Positions 4,663 to 5,919 of a DNA stretch of 5,919 nt are shown here, piece by piece. The notes under the pieces were generated by a model, which was not told where the DNA came from, did not search any database, and saw nothing but the letters and a program-made list of their open reading frames with translations. The number at the start of each line of letters is the position of its first letter. Within the stretch, counting starts at the first letter, position 1. The DNA is from Pseudomonadota bacterium (GTDB taxonomy: Bacteria > Myxococcota > Polyangia > GCA-2747355 > JACKDQ01), in the NCBI GenBank assembly GCA_030591195.1, contig JAUVBO010000218.1, forward strand, positions 1-5,919, given 5' to 3'. Made by a program: the position numbers and the translations under genes.

Positions 4663-5919
4663 CTAGAGGCCGGCGAGGCGGGCCATCGGCAGCACCGCGG
4701 CGGTGGTGATGTAGCCGACGTTGTGCGGGCCGGGCTGCCAGCCGCGCTCCGAGTCGTACCACTCGGGGAAGGGGCCGTCGGGGTGAGCCTGGAACTGGCT
4801 CGCCAGGCCGCGGGTGATGCGCTGGGCCTCGCTCCGCTCGAGGGCGCCGTAGCGCATCAGCCCGGAGACGACCAACAGGGTGTAGGCGGGCCAGGTCCCC
4901 CCGTTCCAGTGGTTGTCCGACCCGTAGCGCCAGTGGTCGCGGCCGAGGCTTGGCAGGCCGCTGTCGGCGTGAAACGCCCCGTCGGCCGGCACGAGGTGAC
5001 GCGCGGCGATCTGGCGCGCGCGGCCGTGATCGGGCACGCCGGCGAAGAGCGGCAGCAGGCTGCCGAGGTCCTTGACCCGCACCTTGCTGGCGTCCGAGCG
5101 GCGGATGCCGTAGTAGATCGCGTCGCCCTCGTCCCACATCAGGCGGTTCATCACGCCAGCCAGGCGCTCGGCCCGGGCGGCGTACTCGTCGCCGTAGACC
5201 CGTAGCTGCTCCTCGCCCTTGGCCGCGCCGACGATCCGACCGATCTCCGCCAGGGCGCGGTACTGGGCGACGATCATCGCGGTCAGGCCGGGCGAGCACT
5301 GGTGCGCTGGACCCTCGGTCTCGACCCAGGCGGCGAGCCGGGTGTTGTCGACCGTGCCGACCCACGAGTCGCGGACTGACTCCACGGGGTGCTTCCAGAG
5401 GTACATCCCCTCGCAGCGGTCGTCGTCGCGCCGGTCGTTGCCGGGCTTTTCCCACCAGCCGGTGTTGCGCGAGCCGTAAAACCAGGCCTGCTCGAGAAAG
5501 GGGATGTCGACGCCGCAGCGCTGGTGAATCGCCAGCGCGTAGTACGACAGCAGCGGCGGCGTGATCAGCCCGTCGCCGAGGTAGGGATAGGCCTGGTGGT
5601 CGGGCCGCACCGTGTAGGCGTCGCTGCCGTCGTCGTTCTGCCGGTACCAGTGGGCCCGGAGGATCCCCCTCGCCTCGTCGCAGCGGCCGAGGTCGGCGAG
5701 GGCGATCGCGACCACGCTCTCGTGGCCGTGGTTGCGCACCTGCTGGTACCACGCCGGGCCCTCTCGATCGCGGTAGTCGATCTGACCGTCACCGGTGTGG
5801 TCGACCTGCGCCGTCTCGAGCGGGGTGAACGAGTAGAACGTCCGCCCGCCGGGCTCGTGGACGTGGACGAACCCACGCTGCAGGTAGGTGGCGACGATCC
5901 GCTCGATCGCACGGCTCGT
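4663..5919 (-). CDS. GH63-like (alpha/alpha)6-barrel glycoside hydrolase (5' end off window)
   Basis: The frame is open from the right edge to TAG at 4665-4663, giving 418 residues of C-terminal sequence. The GTG at 5739 is internal: coding-like sequence continues upstream of it (TFYSFTP, GPAWYQQ), so the true start lies beyond the window. GH63-like landmarks, numbered from the edge, are LWKHPVES (174-181), VDNTRLAAW (190-198) where GH63-type enzymes have HP-x-ESG-x-DN around the general-acid Asp, NHWNGGTWPAY (336-346) matching the YWRG-x-x-W block, and FPEWYDSERG (384-393) where Glu386 matches the general-base position. GPHNVGYITTAA (397-408) fits the usual C-terminal barrel helix. Repeated helices with AIALADLG and AMIVAQYRALAEIG fit the barrel. 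The substrate is unknown; related enzymes act on glucosyl or mannosyl glycosides, including mannosylglycerate. The family call is by motif memory, so a nearby trehalase-like or amylo-glucosidase-like family remains possible. Whether it is exported cannot be seen. Confidence 0.8.
   Translation of the reverse strand, partial: TSRAIERIVATYLQRGFVHVHEPGGRTFYSFTPLETAQVDHTGDGQIDYRDREGPAWYQQVRNHGHESVVAIALADLGRCDEARGILRAHWYRQNDDGSDAYTVRPDHQAYPYLGDGLITPPLLSYYALAIHQRCGVDIPFLEQAWFYGSRNTGWWEKPGNDRRDDDRCEGMYLWKHPVESVRDSWVGTVDNTRLAAWVETEGPAHQCSPGLTAMIVAQYRALAEIGRIVGAAKGEEQLRVYGDEYAARAERLAGVMNRLMWDEGDAIYYGIRRSDASKVRVKDLGSLLPLFAGVPDHGRARQIAARHLVPADGAFHADSGLPSLGRDHWRYGSDNHWNGGTWPAYTLLVVSGLMRYGALERSEAQRITRGLASQFQAHPDGPFPEWYDSERGWQPGPHNVGYITTAAVLPMARLAGL
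5767..5802 (-). other. EF-hand-like calcium loop inside the hydrolase
   Basis: The twelve residues DHTGDGQIDYRD (positions 40-51 of the visible protein) place Asp, Thr, Asp, Gly, Ile, Asp and Asp at loop positions 1, 3, 5, 6, 8, 9 and 12. This is a near-canonical calcium loop with Asp rather than Glu at position 12. A single loop with no obvious flanking partner suggests a structural calcium site and not a regulatory EF-hand pair. Confidence 0.5.

Noticed and set aside
5739..5739. GTG at 5739 as the start of the hydrolase
   Set aside because: The same frame continues upstream to the window edge with protein-like sequence, including an EF-hand-like loop and GPAWYQQ, so this GTG encodes an internal valine.
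4484..5752. 422-residue minus-strand frame overlapping the hydrolase and the cysteine-protease-like gene
   Set aside because: It is Arg/Pro-rich and overlaps two genes that have coherent motifs in other frames, so it is a shadow.

Overview
The window looks like a chromosomal stretch of a high-GC Gram-negative bacterium, most plausibly a member of the Myxococcota or a related deltaproteobacterial group. This is inferred from style and not from a marker gene. The evidence is GC-rich coding DNA (two 60-base stretches counted by hand in the transporter and hydrolase genes are each 72% GC), two divergent lipoproteins built from repeats typical of that group (eight-cysteine tandem repeats, and DVWAVG/YDG-W propeller blades), and a good Shine-Dalgarno site in front of a GTG start.

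Layout, left to right. (1) Minus strand, 769 leftward off the window: a lipoprotein with three eight-cysteine repeats followed by the start of a C39-like cysteine peptidase domain (3' end missing). (2) A 263-base divergent intergenic region holding an 18-bp tandem repeat and a -10-like box for the next gene. (3) Plus strand, 1033-2058: a lipoprotein that folds by inference into a complete seven-bladed beta-propeller. (4) Plus strand, 2132-3682: a BCCT-family secondary transporter (betaine/choline/carnitine type), with its own probable promoter in the 73-base gap. (5) Minus strand, 3738-4586: a lysine-rich, AT-richer orphan gene with a probable papain-like cysteine-protease fold, the clearest candidate for recent acquisition. 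(6) Minus strand, 4663 to the right edge: a GH63-like (alpha/alpha)6-barrel glycoside hydrolase whose 5' end is off the window and which carries an EF-hand-like calcium loop.

How they may work together. The two lipoproteins share a divergent promoter region and probably both act at the cell surface. The transporter probably imports a compatible solute for osmotic protection. If the GH63-like enzyme acts on a glycoside osmolyte such as mannosylglycerate or glucosylglycerate, it would have a related role, but nothing here proves that substrate. The foreign-looking gene sits between the transporter and the hydrolase, downstream of the hydrolase on the same strand, with its own strong ribosome binding site. 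No RNA genes, CRISPR arrays, insertion sequences or convincing rho-independent terminators were seen. The most distinctive item is the cysteine-protease-like island gene. I saw no clear multi-gene novel system.
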